Source: Piezodorus guildinii
Taxonomy: Eukaryota; Arthropoda; Insecta; Hemiptera; Pentatomidae
Reading direction: 5' to 3'
DNA length: 64,000 nucleotides
Assembly: GCA_023052935.1 (NCBI GenBank)
Contig: JAJSOM010000008.1
Coordinates: 1-64,000 of the forward strand
Below the pieces are notes generated by a model, which saw nothing but the letters and a program-made list of their open reading frames with translations, did no database searches and was not told the origin of the DNA. Numbering within the stretch: the first letter of the stretch is position 1; each line of letters opens with the position of its first letter. A program made the translations under genes and the position numbers. This document shows, piece by piece, positions 11,046-23,275 of this stretch.

Positions 11046-11159
11046 CTTCTATCTTCTATTAAATGGCCTGTCAGAAGTCCCAAGCAACTCCTCCATCATG
11101 ACCTCTTCACTCCCTCCATTAGCCTCCAAATGGTCGCGTCATCTAAATGGGTCGCTTTC

Positions 11160-11455
11160 AATGAATACATATAGGGTTGCATATACCTTGCTATTTTTTA
11201 CATTTAATTTATCTGCATGTACATAGGTATAAATGTGATATGTTTTGTTCATTTATTTGTTAACTTTATTTATTTATATATACATATTGTCTACAAATTT
11301 TGTTATTGTATGCATTTATTTATTTTGTTTCATTTTATGTAATTTGACTTTTCTGTTTTTATATTGTAAATATTGTTTGAATGTGACACTATAGCAATAT
11401 TATTATTGTCCATTGTGACAAATTGTAATATATACGAATAAATAAATATGTTTAA
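11160..11455 (+). mobile_element. LINE-K 3' end, plus-strand copy
   Basis: Matches the reverse complement of 57247-57495. Shared blocks are TGTCTACAAATTTTGTTATT, ATTTTATGTAATTTGACTT, ATATTGTAAATATTGT and AATATTATTATTGTCCATTG, then an AATAAATAAAT tail. The shared tail and common end point in opposite orientations fit the 3' UTR of a non-LTR retrotransposon. No RT motif is visible, so the clade is unknown. Confidence 0.6.
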
Positions 11456-11712
11456 AGTTATCTACATGTGAAATAAATAGTAAGGTAAAGCACTGATATA
11501 GCAAAAATATTAAAAGTCGAGTTATTACTGCTAATTGTACGTTTTATGGTCCCTTTGATCCAAATGGTCAGTTCCACAAAACCTTCTCTGTGTGTATATT
11601 GAAAAAACAAAACAATTAGTTATATAAAGCAAAAATTTCACATCTCAAAGCGAATTTAAATCAAATAACAAACAAGAATACTGATAAAAAAGCATAGAAA
11701 ATATAATTGATA

Positions 11713-12243
11713 ATTTATACTAATATTATAAAGCTGAAGTGTTTGTTCGTTTGAACGCACTAATCTCAGAAACTACTGGTTCGATTTGAAAATTTTTCAT
11801 TGTTGCATAGAATATTTGTCGAGGAAGGCTTTGGGCTATATAACATCACTCTGCGACTATTAGGAGCGGAGAATCAGTGGGAATACGGAAAAAATTAATT
11901 TCGCACTCCAATGATTCTAAATGATTAACTTTTAATTTTAAATTAATTCAGGTTAACTTTTTGTATTCCATTATACAGTTGTGAATTCCAATAAATAAAT
12001 ATAAAAATAAAAAAGTTTTCTTTTGATATAACAATTTATAAATTACAGGGTCAAACATTTAATCACATAGAAATCGATTTAGATCGGGTTGCGGATAAAA
12101 TCAGTATGTTCTTCTACCACAAGAAAATAAAACTAAAAATATAATTTACGCAGAAGTAATTTAAAATATATTCTTTTAAACACTTCTAAATCCCGACTAT
12201 GATAATATAAATTGACGCAGAAGAAGTCGAGGGCGACAGCTAG
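11713..12243 (+). mobile_element. Short non-autonomous Helitron
   Basis: The 5' end reads TATACTAATATTATAAAGCT and is followed by GTTTGTTCGTTTGAACGC, CTGGTTCGATTTGAAAA and GAGGAAGGCT..GGCTATATAACA, a head that I recognise as common in insect Helitrons. The 3' end is GAGGGCGACAGCTAG followed by T, giving the CTAG (CTRR) terminus at 12240-12243. About 530 bp with no Rep/helicase frame, so it would depend on a partner. Confidence 0.75.
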
Positions 12244-12439
12244 TGATAAATATATTTTTTAATGGTTTAAAAAAAATATGTTAAAAATCTATTCAAATTT
12301 CAAGTATGAAACATTTCGAACGGAGTTTCATAAAAGTTGAACGCCTTACTTTTGGCTTTTACTCAAAGCATGTTTGTTTTCTTTTATGAGCTGTTTACTA
12401 AACAAATTATTGTTTTTTTTTTTATGTAAAAAGTATAGA

Positions 12440-12600
12440 TGCCCAAAATGTAACATCAATATTTTAAACAAAATCAGAGAACCAGAAGGGCCACTTATTT
12501 GCCATGCATTTTGCAATTTTTCTCAGAAACAGCTGTAACGATTTAGATTAAACTCGCTATATCTATGTAACGAAAGTTTTATTTTTTTAAATATATTTAA
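12440..12600 (+). repeat. Family X internal fragment
   Basis: Contains the family X run CCATGCATTTTGCA, a TTTTTCTCAGAAAC block and GATTAAACTCGCTATATC, with neither element end. Confidence 0.65.
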
Positions 12601-13384
12601 ATAACTATTAAAATATGTAATACGAGGTTTGAATCGTCTATTATTTTGTGATAGTACATTATATTATACTACTTTAAGTAAAATTCCCATTATAATAAAG
12701 ACAACTTTGATTTTCTAGGTTACTTTTAGAAAGAACACTTGAAATAAGTGAAAGAAAAGATATACAAACCAAATAAAAGTATTATATACTAATAGATAAC
12801 AACAACATAACTGTACCAAGTTGAACTTGGATATGTATGCAAATATTCAAGGAAAAAGCGAAATTAAAAAGTATACTTCATTCTTTACCACAAAAAATTT
12901 ATGCCTTTATCCTTTCTGAAAAGAAGTAAAATATTTCCGAAAAAATGCAATAAACTTCTGGTCTGGAAAAATATACCAAGCTCACCTTAAACCAGCGATC
13001 GAGGCAACAACCTTCATTTAATTAAAAAATAATTCAATTTCAGAAAGCGAACTCTATCAAGCGGCAGTTAATTAACTTCACTTAATCACAAAGATTGTCA
13101 TTCCAGGAACATAAAAAATTTATGAAATATCGATTTTTTTTTTCGAGAATGTGTAGACGATTCTCAAATTATCGGTTGATTTCAGCGACCTCTTTAAAAA
13201 GAAAACACAGATTATAGCTAAATTTTATATCCATTTAGTGCTACTACGATTTCATCAATTTATATAACAGTAGACTAACAGCAGTCTTTATTTATCATAT
13301 GCGACACTGGTTTTGACTCCTAGTTTGTTCATTTAGTCCTACTGCGTCTAATCTATTCATGATGCAATAGGAGTTTGTTGCCTA
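12601..13384. other. AT-rich sequence, no gene seen
   Basis: No coding frame or recognised repeat. Confidence 0.55.
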
Positions 13385-13578
13385 TCAAGCATAAAGATCT
13401 TTAACGAGTATCTGACAACACTCAGGTCTGGGATTTTTCATTTTACTTCCCCTAAGAATGACGGCAACCAGTAGTTTTAACTTTTTTTTAAGTCCTAGGA
13501 TTATCGGCAGAGTTTGAACTTGCGACCTTGGGCATAGAAGGCTTTGTCATGCTTTCCACTACACCAGAGGTGACCCTT
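13385..13578 (-). repeat. tRNA-derived SINE, family S2, minus strand
   Basis: On the minus strand: worn head, B-box-like sequence near 13509-13523, then the S2 body ending GATACTCGTTAAAGATCTTT. Diverged. Confidence 0.65.
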
Positions 13579-13762
13579 AAAATATATTAGTTACGGCATA
13601 ATAAGATTATTTAGATTGGATTTGTAGATAAAAATCAAGAAGTATTTATAAAAAAATCTATTCTCTATTATGACACCTATCTATCTACATTATGACACCA
13701 TATAAGATTATAAAGAAGTCTAGTGAAAAACACACAGAAAATACAACAAATAATGATTTAAC

Positions 13763-13840
13763 TTGGATAGGCAGATTTTATGACTCCCACTGTAGCATCA
13801 TCCGATTAGCCATAGCAGCATAAAGTGACGTTAAATGAAT
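13763..13840 (+). repeat. SINE S2 3' end fragment
   Basis: Matches the last ~80 bases of the S2 copy at 1978-2256 (GGATAGGCA, GACTCCCACTGTAGCATCAT, AAGTGACGTTAAAT). Confidence 0.75.
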
Positions 13841-14054
13841 AAACAATTATTATTATTATTTTTTTTTGTGAAGTATTATTTTTTTAACAGGTTGCTATGA
13901 TTAAGAGGCTCAAAATGTCTCTTTAATGATTTATGAACCATCAAAGTAGTACAATCGTATCTACATCAACTCCCAAATGGATAGAAATGACCTAAATAAA
14001 CTTATGTAGATATAATCAGGAATCAGTTGTGTGAAAAATATTTTAATTTCAATT

Positions 14055-15095
14055 ATCTATGACCGAGAGTGGCACCCAGGACTGCTGTAGATACTACCTC
14101 ATTATCCAGTCCTACCTCTCTAAAAGATCCTTGAAAAAAAAACCACAATAGTTCCTATTCATCCCTTTTTACTCAGAATGTTGGTGTTTCTCGAAGCAGT
14201 ATCGTAGGACCCATTCTTTACACAGACTATACTAGCTGATATACCAACACGGACTAGCCACCTTCCCTTAAACTATACTGATGACACTTGTATGTTACTA
14301 ATTAAAAATGATCTTACTATTGCTTCACAAACTCTTTAATCCCACATTACAGACCTTGAGGTATGGTGTAGGAATTGGAGAATTAAAATGAACTCCAACA
14401 AATCCAACCAAACTACCTTCACTCTTTGCCGTAAACCTATGACATCTTGTCCAACAGTTTCCTTTAATACTATTCTGCTTGTCCCTATTCCCAGATTCGC
14501 TACCTAGGGCTTCTGCTTGTAAAAACCTTAGATAGAACCCGCACACAAAACTGAAACGACATAAAATGCCCACCGCTTTCAATTACTACAACACTTACTG
14601 GACAGACGCTTTAACCTTCCACTTAACTGCGAAATGCTCATCTATATCACCATTATGTGGCTTTCGTGGATTTATGGAGTTGAGCTTTGGGGCTCTACTA
14701 AACCATCGATTTTTTCCCGTATTTAATCCTTACAATACAAAATACTTCCAATAATCCTAAACGCTTTTTACTTTGTCACGAATAAACTCATCCATAAAGA
14801 CCGTGATGTTCCATATGTTGTAGATTTGATCCGAACTAAGTATCAATCCTTCCATGACAAAATTTCACTCCCACTCCAACTCACTAGTTGCCTTGCTTCC
14901 GCTTCCATTCGTACTAACCCTCCGAGGCGTCTGAAAAGAAGATGGACTCGAGCCCTTATAGTTTAGGTTACCTACTGGAGTGCAGCCAATGCGTAGTCTC
15001 TCTATGTCTTTTTTTATGTATTTTATCTCACAGCTTATTTACTTGATGTATTACAGTTGTAATACAGTGTAATTATCAATAAATAAACTTTTTAA
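14055..15095 (+). mobile_element. Jockey B: 5'-truncated jockey LINE, decayed
   Basis: Starts at the DRVWHPGLL-equivalent of RT motif A (here with a stop just after) and covers the rest of RT to the 3' tail. Segments seen in shifting frames are TIASQTL, EVWCRNWRIKMNSNKSN, LCRKPMTSCPTVSFN, YGVELWGSTKPS, NKLIHKDRDVPYV and RRLKRRWTRAL. It ends AATAAATAAAC plus A. Several stops and frame changes make it inactive. Its 5' end falls within a few bases of that of Jockey C. Confidence 0.8.
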
Positions 15096-15116
15096 AAAAT
15101 CACTTGTCAGTTTATT

Positions 15117-15141
15117 CTTATGCCCTGATGATGGCTTACAT
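15117..15141 (+). repeat. Short piece of the hammerhead-like block
   Basis: ATGCCCTGATGATGGCTTA matches the stem I, core and stem II start of the motif at 1846-1889. The GAAA half is missing, so no ribozyme fold is possible. Confidence 0.45.
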
Positions 15142-15301
15142 GTCTTTACGTATTTTTCACGGTCTTCTAATTATTTCTACCTATGACAATTTCAACAGTC
15201 AACCATACATCGTCAATACAGAACAAAGTAAACTTATTCAGATTTTGTCTGCATACCGTCACTCGCACCATATTTTACGCATTAGATAGCCCTGTGAATA
15301 A

Positions 15302-15490
15302 AGTGAGCCTCTAGAAGGTTGGCTGGAGAGGCTCCAGACCGCAGTGACGGCCAGAGTTCACCAGCAACTGGAAGCAAACAGCCCGAGGTACTCCAGCACC
15401 ATCAAAGGCCCAGTTCCAGCGGCAGTCCACTCAGGGGTCAGGGTTAATAGTGGTCTGAGTACTCCTTGCCTGATAGCTCTGTCATCCTAA
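15302..15490 (+). CDS. Candidate exon: 62-codon GC-rich frame, identity unknown
   Basis: A frame without ATG runs from after a TAA to the stop at 15488-15490. It reads as ordinary protein, with balanced composition (GWLERLQTAVTARVHQQLEA, then SPRYSSTIKGPVPAAVHS). Codon third positions are GC-rich, although the flanks are about 70% AT or more. CCTCTAG just upstream (to about 15313) could be a 3' splice site, which would make this a terminal exon on the plus strand. No repeat copy was found in the window and the product is not recognised. It could also be a leftover of a transposon coding region. Confidence 0.35.
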   Translation, partial: SEPLEGWLERLQTAVTARVHQQLEANSPRYSSTIKGPVPAAVHSGVRVNSGLSTPCLIALSS

Positions 15491-17005
15491 TATTATAGTT
15501 CCACTGTGAGTAATTACGCTTTGAGAGTGAAATAATTTTAAAAAATATTCTACGGATTGTTGTTTAATTTAAAAGTAAAATATGTGGTGCGTGCAACACA
15601 GAACCATCACTCAGTGTAATGATAAAAGTACTTATTTACTAGCCACGGGCCCAAGTTTCGCACAGGTGCGATTAAATGTGATGTAATTTATTTTTAAAAA
15701 GCTCAGTTTGACTAATTAAGAGTTTTATTACTTTCGGATTGTGAGTTCATCGTAATGAAAAGTGCAGTTAGCATGAAAAACCAATGCTTACTTAATAACG
15801 TCTATTTATTCTTATACTTAATAATTGGCAGAAATTAAAACAATATTGGTCAACAAATCAAAAGTTTATTAATTTGTTTTGCTAAACGATTCATATTTCA
15901 GTCGACTTAATATATTTTAAGTGATCTTTTACAAAACTTTAATTTAGTTTCCAATGGAATATCTGTTTTCATGATATGATCTAAACTTGGAAATAATTAA
16001 TAACAGTGTTAGTTTATAGATTTAGTAACCTAAGAAATTTATTTTATAAAATCTTGGCACTGCGTGGAAGAATATAACCTGCACAATAATGTACGATGAC
16101 AACACTGAATAACTTTGATCTCCCTCATAACAACATTACTAACAATATATATTCTTAAGTGAATGTAATATAACAATTTCATATTAATTTGTAAGATTCA
16201 TATTTTTGGATGTTAGCTTTTATAAAATCTTGCGTTTTCTTACGGTATATTATACGTCTATATTACTGCTCAAAATCCAGGAATAATTTGCCGATTACTT
16301 CATTACACATTATTTAATTTTATCTTCTAAAGAAAAATTTAATTATAATGTATTTCACTTATAAACCTTCAGGTACCTTAAATAATGGTGTAAACCGTGC
16401 AATCGCGTGTTTTAGAAGAAGTTCGAGAAAACCAAAAATCACTACAGAAATGTTGCACTAACATAATTATTTTAGTCAAACATGTTGCAATAGCTATATT
16501 TAAATATGGGGCAATAAAAGCAAAAAACCATAATGTTAATAGGTATATTTATATAAAAAATACAGTGACGCTGTTTATGTAATGACAACTGTACAGAACA
16601 AGTAAAAATTATTGATAAACAATTTAGACTCATATGGAAGTTTTTATTACAATATTCTGAAGATGTAGTGAAAATACTTCGAAACGTAAACGGTGTGTAA
16701 TTGATATGATTTTAAATATAGATTTATAATTATAGAAAAGAGTTGTTCTAATTTGGATTTAAAAATAAAGGTATACTCTTCGTGTATAGTGATTTTAATT
16801 TTGAAAGAATAAATTATTTCTTTCTTACTCTTATGGACTTTATCAATCCGCAAAATCAAATTGTCCCTGACTGTAAAAAACATTAGATAACAGATACATC
16901 ATCAATTGTGTTTCTCACTCGAGGCGAAATATTAAAGACGCTGTTTTGTTTTTTTTCCCCTTCAATGCATATGATGTGAATAAATTTTAGCATTTCTACA
17001 ACCTA
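15491..17005. other. AT-rich sequence, no gene seen
   Basis: 1.5 kb without a convincing frame, repeat match or promoter. Confidence 0.55.
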
Positions 17006-17568
17006 TTACTTTCACTTACCTATAAATGGAATATATGGTAAAGGAAAGTATTGCGATTGTGAAACTTTTTGAATTCAAGTTTTCAACGGAAATACACGTT
17101 TCAGGGTTCCCTGAGTCGAAATGACCAAGGCCCGCAACAAGATCTGTTTGTGTGTGTGTCTGTTTGTGGTAAGTCTAGCGCAAAAACGAAAATTCGTACG
17201 GAACTAAAATTTCATATTTAAGAATTTACGCCCGAGATGTTACAGCAACTTTTTCATTAAATTGGTGGTCCATAAGAGCTACTTTATACCATGTATTTTG
17301 CACCTTTTTATGATTTTTTCAAAAACGGCGCTAACGATTTTGAATAAACTCGCTTTATCTATGTAAAATGTAATGGGCTGTAATATAATCTGTGCTTCAT
17401 TCTGAAATAGTCTGGCAGGACTTAAATGCCGATACTTTAAATTTTCTTACTCTAAAGTACCTTTAAATTTGTACATTTCAAAATATTTACCTAATCAGCT
17501 TAATGACATTGATGAAGGACGTTACAAGTTGGACGAATCTGATGACTAACTTAAGGATAAAAAAGCAA

Positions 17569-17650
<82 letters not shown>

Positions 17651-18021
17651 TTTATTTTTAGTTTTTTTATAATGAAAACAGTAATATAGTCGTATAATAT
17701 ACCGCTGGAAAGAGAAAGATTTTAGAAAACATATTATCTGATACACAAAGTTTTAAAAGGTAGTATAAAGTGAACAGTAGGGAATAAACATTTAAATGAT
17801 TAACAATTTAATGTAGTTATATTATTAAATAATATAACTGGATTGGATTGGAAACATATGATTTAGATTCAATTTAAATCATGTTTCCAACAAAAATAAA
17901 TACACGTTTTATTAAAATCAACTATAATATATTTTTAAATTGAAGAACGTTTAGTAGTTTTTAAATTTATTTTAACAGTTAATGTAAGTTGAAGTCGTGT
18001 GTTGCCCGCACCAGATTTTTT
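17006..18021 (+). repeat. Family X copy, near full length, with internal (TA)n
   Basis: Starts TACTTTCACTTACCTATAAA and ends GAAGTCGTGTGTTGCCCGCA..CCAGATT. In between are GGAAAGTATTGCGATTGTGA, a CCCTGAGTC block, a short (TG)n, GATTTTGAATAAACTCGC, a 70-base (TA)n at 17572-17641 and ATATACCGCTGGAAAG. No frame of note. The ends share ACTTTCACTTAC in inverse orientation, about 25 bases in from the 3' end, which suggests a non-autonomous DNA element. The class is unproven. Confidence 0.75.
17572..17642. repeat. (TA)n microsatellite
   Basis: About 70 bases of alternating TA, inside family X, followed by poly-T. Confidence 0.97.
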
Positions 18022-18940
18022 TATTATTAATTTTCTTAAAAAGCAAAAAATATAAAAAGAAAAATATATTTGATCCAAACCGTTTTATCTAGAACCAGGA
18101 AGCCATGCGTTGCTCCAGGTTCAATAACCTTAGATATCTTCAGATTGATGTTCTACAATGAAGTATGACTATAATATCCGTTTTATATACATCTATCATA
18201 GCTGGATTATATCATACATAACCCGGGGGTATAACTTTCACTTTTATAGAATAATCAACCCTATGTTACGAGGAGCCTCGCTTGCAATATCTAAGATATG
18301 TCTTCGCCATGAAATAAAATCCCTACGGCCGGGATGATAGCAAAATATATTAGACTATCAAAAGACTTACTGTTTGTCATAAAAAAAAGAAGAAAAATAC
18401 AGAGTGTTTTCCGATTGTAAGCTCAGTGTTACAAGTGTATCACGTCGTTTGATAAAGCTATACTATCATATAAAGCATTCCTGTAAAGATAACTGAGTAG
18501 GTGTTAACGTTATTTTAAATGTAAAGTTATTGAATAAAAACACGTCATTCCCACCTTTAATCGCAACTTTTTTTCCTGAAGGATTTCGTTTTTCTAGTTT
18601 TCATAGAACCATAAATACTTTTATTTTTCTACGAGTTCAAACGTATATCCTGTTACATAAAGTTCTCTGAGATAGTAATCCTTTTCATTACTAACGTTAT
18701 ATTTCGTCTTATGAAAATACATAGATATAAATTTTAAAAGGTACATTACAAAACAACAATGTTACATAGTTAATAGTCATATAAAATTCTAAATTATACC
18801 TAGTTTTGAGTAATTCTAAAAAAAATTTCCCCTCTCTAATGAAGTTTACTAACTTAAATTTTAGTCGTTTTAAAAATCTAAATTATCCATATAATTTTCG
18901 TTACTTTTTAAATGAATTTTTACAGATGTTGTTTATATGG
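18022..18940. other. AT-rich sequence, no gene seen
   Basis: No coding frame or repeat match recognised. Confidence 0.5.
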
Positions 18941-18947
18941 CTTGTAG

Positions 18948-18984
18948 GATCCTGAGGATGGGTTAAATACCCCGAAACGATAAA
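18948..18984 (+). ncRNA. Degenerate hammerhead-like motif
   Basis: CTGAGGA (18952-18958) is followed by GGGT...ACCC as a possible stem II (18960-18972) and GAAACGA (18974-18980). Both cores are in the right order and spacing. However, stem I does not pair well around it and stem III is not self-complementary, so it is either degenerate or a chance match. Confidence 0.25.
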
Positions 18985-19506
18985 TTATCATCTGCCTGGT
19001 GAAAAAGGTAGTTAAGAGAATTTTTAAAAATCAGCCCCATTATTTTCTACCTCTGAAATATTATACAACAGTATATGCTTAAAAATAGTCTTTATTCTTC
19101 TTCAAATATTACATGTGTGAAGTCTACCTTGAGACTCCCCAAGAGGGAATGATTTTGTGTGGATTTACATTGGGTATAAATAGGATTTTGAAGGAAGGAG
19201 GGGAGCTAATACTTCGGTGTGGTCTAACATGTGGTGGCCTGGGGCTCTCTGATCTAAATAGAAACTAAAATGCCAGTGGACAATATGAATAGGACCGGAA
19301 ACATAAACATCCAAGTTCTGTCACTTCTGTGACAATTGACCGGTAACTTTATGACCTTAGAATGTGACCTTACCCTGAGAAAAGGGCTAAGGGGACCTTT
19401 CTTATGAGTTAACAATAGACAATTGTTTAAGGTGCAAAAATACGTTAGATAAGACATAAAGGTTTATCATAAACGTTAATAATATTAGTCGTCTGTTAAT
19501 TACGGC

Positions 19507-19640
19507 CTTTGGTTCGGAGCCCGCGGAACTGTACCAGGTTCAACAAGGAGCTTCATAGAGGACAGGAGGACATAGGTGTCGATATAAAGGACGTGGCAAG
19601 GATAGCAGAAAGTTTTATTCTCGACTCCCTGGGAATTATA
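19507..19640 (+). other. Short protein-like frame, possible LINE remnant
   Basis: One plus frame reads through about 45 codons with sensible composition (FNKELHRGQEDIGVDIKDVA, then RIAESFILDSLGII). The surrounding 19100-19790 is less AT-rich than its neighbours. It has no ATG, no motif and no second copy in the window. It may be the tail of a retroelement ORF. Confidence 0.2.
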
Positions 19641-19792
19641 CACTATCACATCTACTCGTAACAGGTATAATTGGAGGGGCTTGCATGTGCATTTGTACAT
19701 TAGTCATAGTTGTTTATATTTTAATTTTTATATAGCATTGTACATATAGATATCGATTTTGGATACTAAGTGTTTTGTTGTTGTATTGTTTT

Positions 19793-20672
19793 TACTTTCA
19801 CTTACTATATATAGTAAGGGGAAGTATTGCGATCGTGAAAATTTTCAAATTCCAGTTTTCAACGGAAATACACGTTTTAGGGTCCCCTGAGTCCAAATAA
19901 CCAAGTCCCGCAAAAAGGTCTGTGTGTGTGTGTGTGTGTGTGGTAACTCCCGGGCGGGAACGGTAAGTCCTATGAAACTGAAATTTCATATTTAAGACAA
20001 CTATACGCCCGAGACGTGACAAAACTTTTTTCATCAAAATGAGCCTACCAGAAGAGGCACTATATACCATGCATTTTGCACCTTTTTTCGATTTTCTCAA
20101 AAACGGTTCCGACGGTTTTGATTAAACTCGCTAAATCGATGTAAAATTTAATGGGCTTTAATATCATGTAGGTTTTATTTAGATAAAAATGGTCTGACAG
20201 GGCTTAAGTGCCGATATTTTAAATTTTCTAGATTATCAATAATTATAACTAGATTATCTTGTTAACGCTGATGAAAAACTGGTAAATATATAAATTGAAT
20301 AAATTCGATACCCAACTAAAGGAGAAAACAGAAAAAATATTTTTTTAATGCAATTTTTCGTTTTTTAACATAAGAGCAGTAATATACATGTATGATATAC
20401 CGTTGGAAAGCTAAAGATTTTAGAAAAAATATCATCTCATACACAAGCTTTTAGAAGTTAATAGAGAGTGATGAAAAGAAGATAAAACTTACTGATTATT
20501 TAAGATAATAATATAATTGATTTTTTAATAAAACACATGTTTCTAAATAAATTCAATATGATTAATTCCTTAACAATTTCACGTATTTTTATCTCTAACT
20601 GTATTTGAAAATTCTTTCATTGATTTTAAAAATGGAGGTAAGTGAAAGTCGTGTGTTGCCCGCACCAGATTT
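19793..20672 (+). repeat. Family X copy, full length
   Basis: Starts TACTTTCACTTACTATATAT and ends GGTAAGTGAAAGTCGTGTG, then TTGCCCGCACCAGATT. Highly similar to 21165-22085 throughout. Contains (TG)n at about 19919-19942, GGGCTTTAATATCATGT, GAGCAGTAATATACATGTAT and a final TTGATTTTAAAAATGGAGG. An 82-98 residue minus-strand frame through the (TG)n is not conserved in structure and is regarded as chance. Confidence 0.85.
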
Positions 20673-21164
20673 TTTTTTTTATATGATGGTATGGATTTTG
20701 ATGTGGTATTTTATGATGTATTATAGATTTTTTTTTTTTTTTTTTTTTTTGGTTATATGTATAGATCTATATATCTGAAAGAAAATGGGAAACGATGAAG
20801 ATAGAAAAAAAAAAGGGAAAAATAAGAGAAAACAATTAAAAAGAATAGAAAAGAGAAAAAATTATATATTCTGCTTATAATTAAGAATTTAAAATTAGAA
20901 TTTATAATATTAAGAATATTCCTTAAGAAAACAATTGGTATGCTGTGTTATAACAACCTAATCAAGTTAGGCAGCATCATTTTGTCTCCCTCTAATCTTA
21001 TTTATGCTTGCGGTAAATAAAAACACATAGTTATTAATAATTAAATGAGCAATGAAACTGAAGTTATTTTATTCCAGTAATATAAGTTTCCAAGTATAAA
21101 ATGGAATGATATGGAGTGTTAAGCTACTCACTGGCTTAAAAAGTGAATCTTTTTTTACTCTTTT
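20673..21164. other. Poly-T and A-rich sequence between two family X copies
   Basis: Contains T runs near 20670-20750 and an A/G-rich patch near 20780-20860. No gene seen. Confidence 0.6.
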
Positions 21165-22085
21165 TACTTTCACTTACTATATATAGTAAGGGAAAGTATT
21201 GCGATCGTGAAAATTTTCGAATTCCAGTTTTCAACGGAAATACACGTTTTAGGGTCCCCTGAGTCCAAATAACCAAGTCCCGCAAAAAGGTCTGTGTGTG
21301 TGTGCGTGTGTCTGTGTGTGTGTGTGTGTGTGGTAACTCCCGAGCGGAAACGGTGAGTCCTATGAAATAGAAATTTCATATTTAAGACAACTATACGCCC
21401 GAGACGTGACAAAACTTTTTTCATCAAAATGAGCATACCAGAAGAGGCACTTTATACTACGCATTTTGCACCTTTTTTCGATTTTCTCGAAAACGGTTCC
21501 GACGATTTTGATTAAACTCGCTATATCGATGTAAAATTTAATGGGCTTTAATATCATGTCGGTTTTATTTGGATAAAAATGGTTTAACAGGGCTTAAATG
21601 CCGATATTTTAATTCCCCTAAAGTACCTTTAATTTTGTAGATTCAATAATAATAACTAGATTATCTTGTTAACGCTGATGAAAAATAAGGAAATATATAA
21701 ATTGAATAAATTCGATACCCTACTAAAGGAGAAAACAGAAAAAATATTTTTTTAATGCAATTTTTCGTTTTTGAACATAAGAGCAGTAATATACATGTAT
21801 AATATACCGATGGAAAGCTAAAGATTTTAGAAAAAATATTATCTTATAATCAAGCCTTTAAAAGTTAATAGAGAGTGATGAGAAGAAGATAAAAAACTAA
21901 CTGATTATTTTAGATAATAATATAATAGATTTTTTAATAAAACACATGTTTTTATATAAATTCAATTTGATTAATTCCTTAATAGTTTCACGTATTTTTA
22001 TCTCTAACTGTATTTGAAAATTCTTTCATTGATTTTAAAAATTGAGGTAAGTGAAAGTCGTGTGTTGCCCGCACCAGATTTTTTG
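21165..22085 (+). repeat. Family X copy, full length
   Basis: Same ends and same internal order as 19793-20672, with a longer (TG)n (about 21293-21332). It includes a CCTTTAATTTTGTAGATTC piece missing from the copy at 19793. The two copies are only 0.5 kb apart in direct orientation. Confidence 0.85.
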
Positions 22086-22926
22086 TTTTTAATGTTATCA
22101 AGAAAGGCTCTTATCAAGCTGATTTAAATATCAAAATATTTACATTTATTAACTTTATTGACTATTCATTTTTTTTTCTACCTTACTTTATCTTGTCCTG
22201 GAACCTGTAGAGCATTAATTTCCATACTATATAAGCTCGATAAATTTACATATATTTTGCATATTCTAGAGTTCCCTATAAAGGTAAATAATAAGATAAT
22301 ATTAACTTTCAGTAATAGCTTAATATGTAAAATATTATCTACATTATCTTTTATCAAATTTGTGTTAGTCGAGTAATTATCATAAAAACGCTGCGAATTA
22401 TTACACAATAGTATATTATATCCATATAACTATATTAGGGTATATCTGTTTATATAGCTATTTCTGTTAAATAATATGGAAAACCATAAATAATTTAAAT
22501 GGCGTAAATTTCATCGCTGCTTATTTTAAAATATATCACTGTAATTTGTGAACCAATTTTAATGATTATTTTTCCGTTATGTATTTATTGATTCTACGGC
22601 AGACAAACGGATTTGTCTTTATTCGTTATTCGGGTCATAGGTATCTTAAGACGTGAACACTCAAATTTTAAAAGGAGGTACGTTGTTGTTTTTTGTTTTC
22701 TTTGGTCGATTAGTGAGGTTTATGAATAACATAAAAAAATCATAATGTTGCTTTTTAAATTAAAATAATTCATATTATATCATTAAAATGATCACCTGAT
22801 CGTGATATTTAAAACGTTTTATAAAAATTCTTAGATTTGGGGAAGTATGGAGTTCAGGTACGTCTGCTGCTTGAGGATCGTCTTTTAAAGGTGATTCAGG
22901 AGGGAAATTAGCATTTTTACCATCTG

Positions 22927-22930
<4 letters not shown>
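22086..22930. other. AT-rich sequence, no gene seen
   Basis: No coding frame or repeat recognised. Confidence 0.5.
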
Positions 22931-23002
<72 letters not shown>

Positions 23003-23018
23003 TGTGTGTGTGTGTGGG
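22931..23018. repeat. Compound microsatellite (TA)n(TG)n
   Basis: About 31 bases of TA and then about 55 bases of TG with a few GGG interruptions, directly abutting the single Z arm. Confidence 0.95.
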
Positions 23019-23024
23019 TGGGTA

Positions 23025-23275
23025 AATCTACTTGAAATCGTTTGATTTTCATTAATTTTGCCGCTTAACATTTTTGACTTTAATGAGTTTTTAACCCGTT
23101 ATTCTCTATTCTTTCATGAATAAAAACACAGGAGTAAAATATTTGCGGGCAAATACTTTTAGTTTTGCAGTCGTTTTAAGTCAGATTCGCGACTGAAAAC
23201 ATGTGTTGGTAAATTCTCTCCAATCCTGGCATTTTTGCAATATCAAGTCAAAACAAAAACTAACCGTAATATCAT
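23025..23275 (+). repeat. Family Z, single arm
   Basis: Aligns with 9784-10042 (GATTTTCATTA.TTTTGCCG, AACATTTTTGA, AAAACATGTG, ATCAAGTCAAAACAAAAACT). The opposite arm was not found nearby. Confidence 0.65.

Noticed and set aside
19798..21436. Two similar minus-strand frames (100 and 88 codons) in neighbouring family X copies
   Set aside because: Similarity follows from the DNA being the same repeat. Lengths differ through (TG)n changes, and diverged copies do not keep the frame.
22775..23071. 98-codon minus-strand frame
   Set aside because: Half of it is His-Thr and Tyr-Ile from the (TG)n(TA)n microsatellite.
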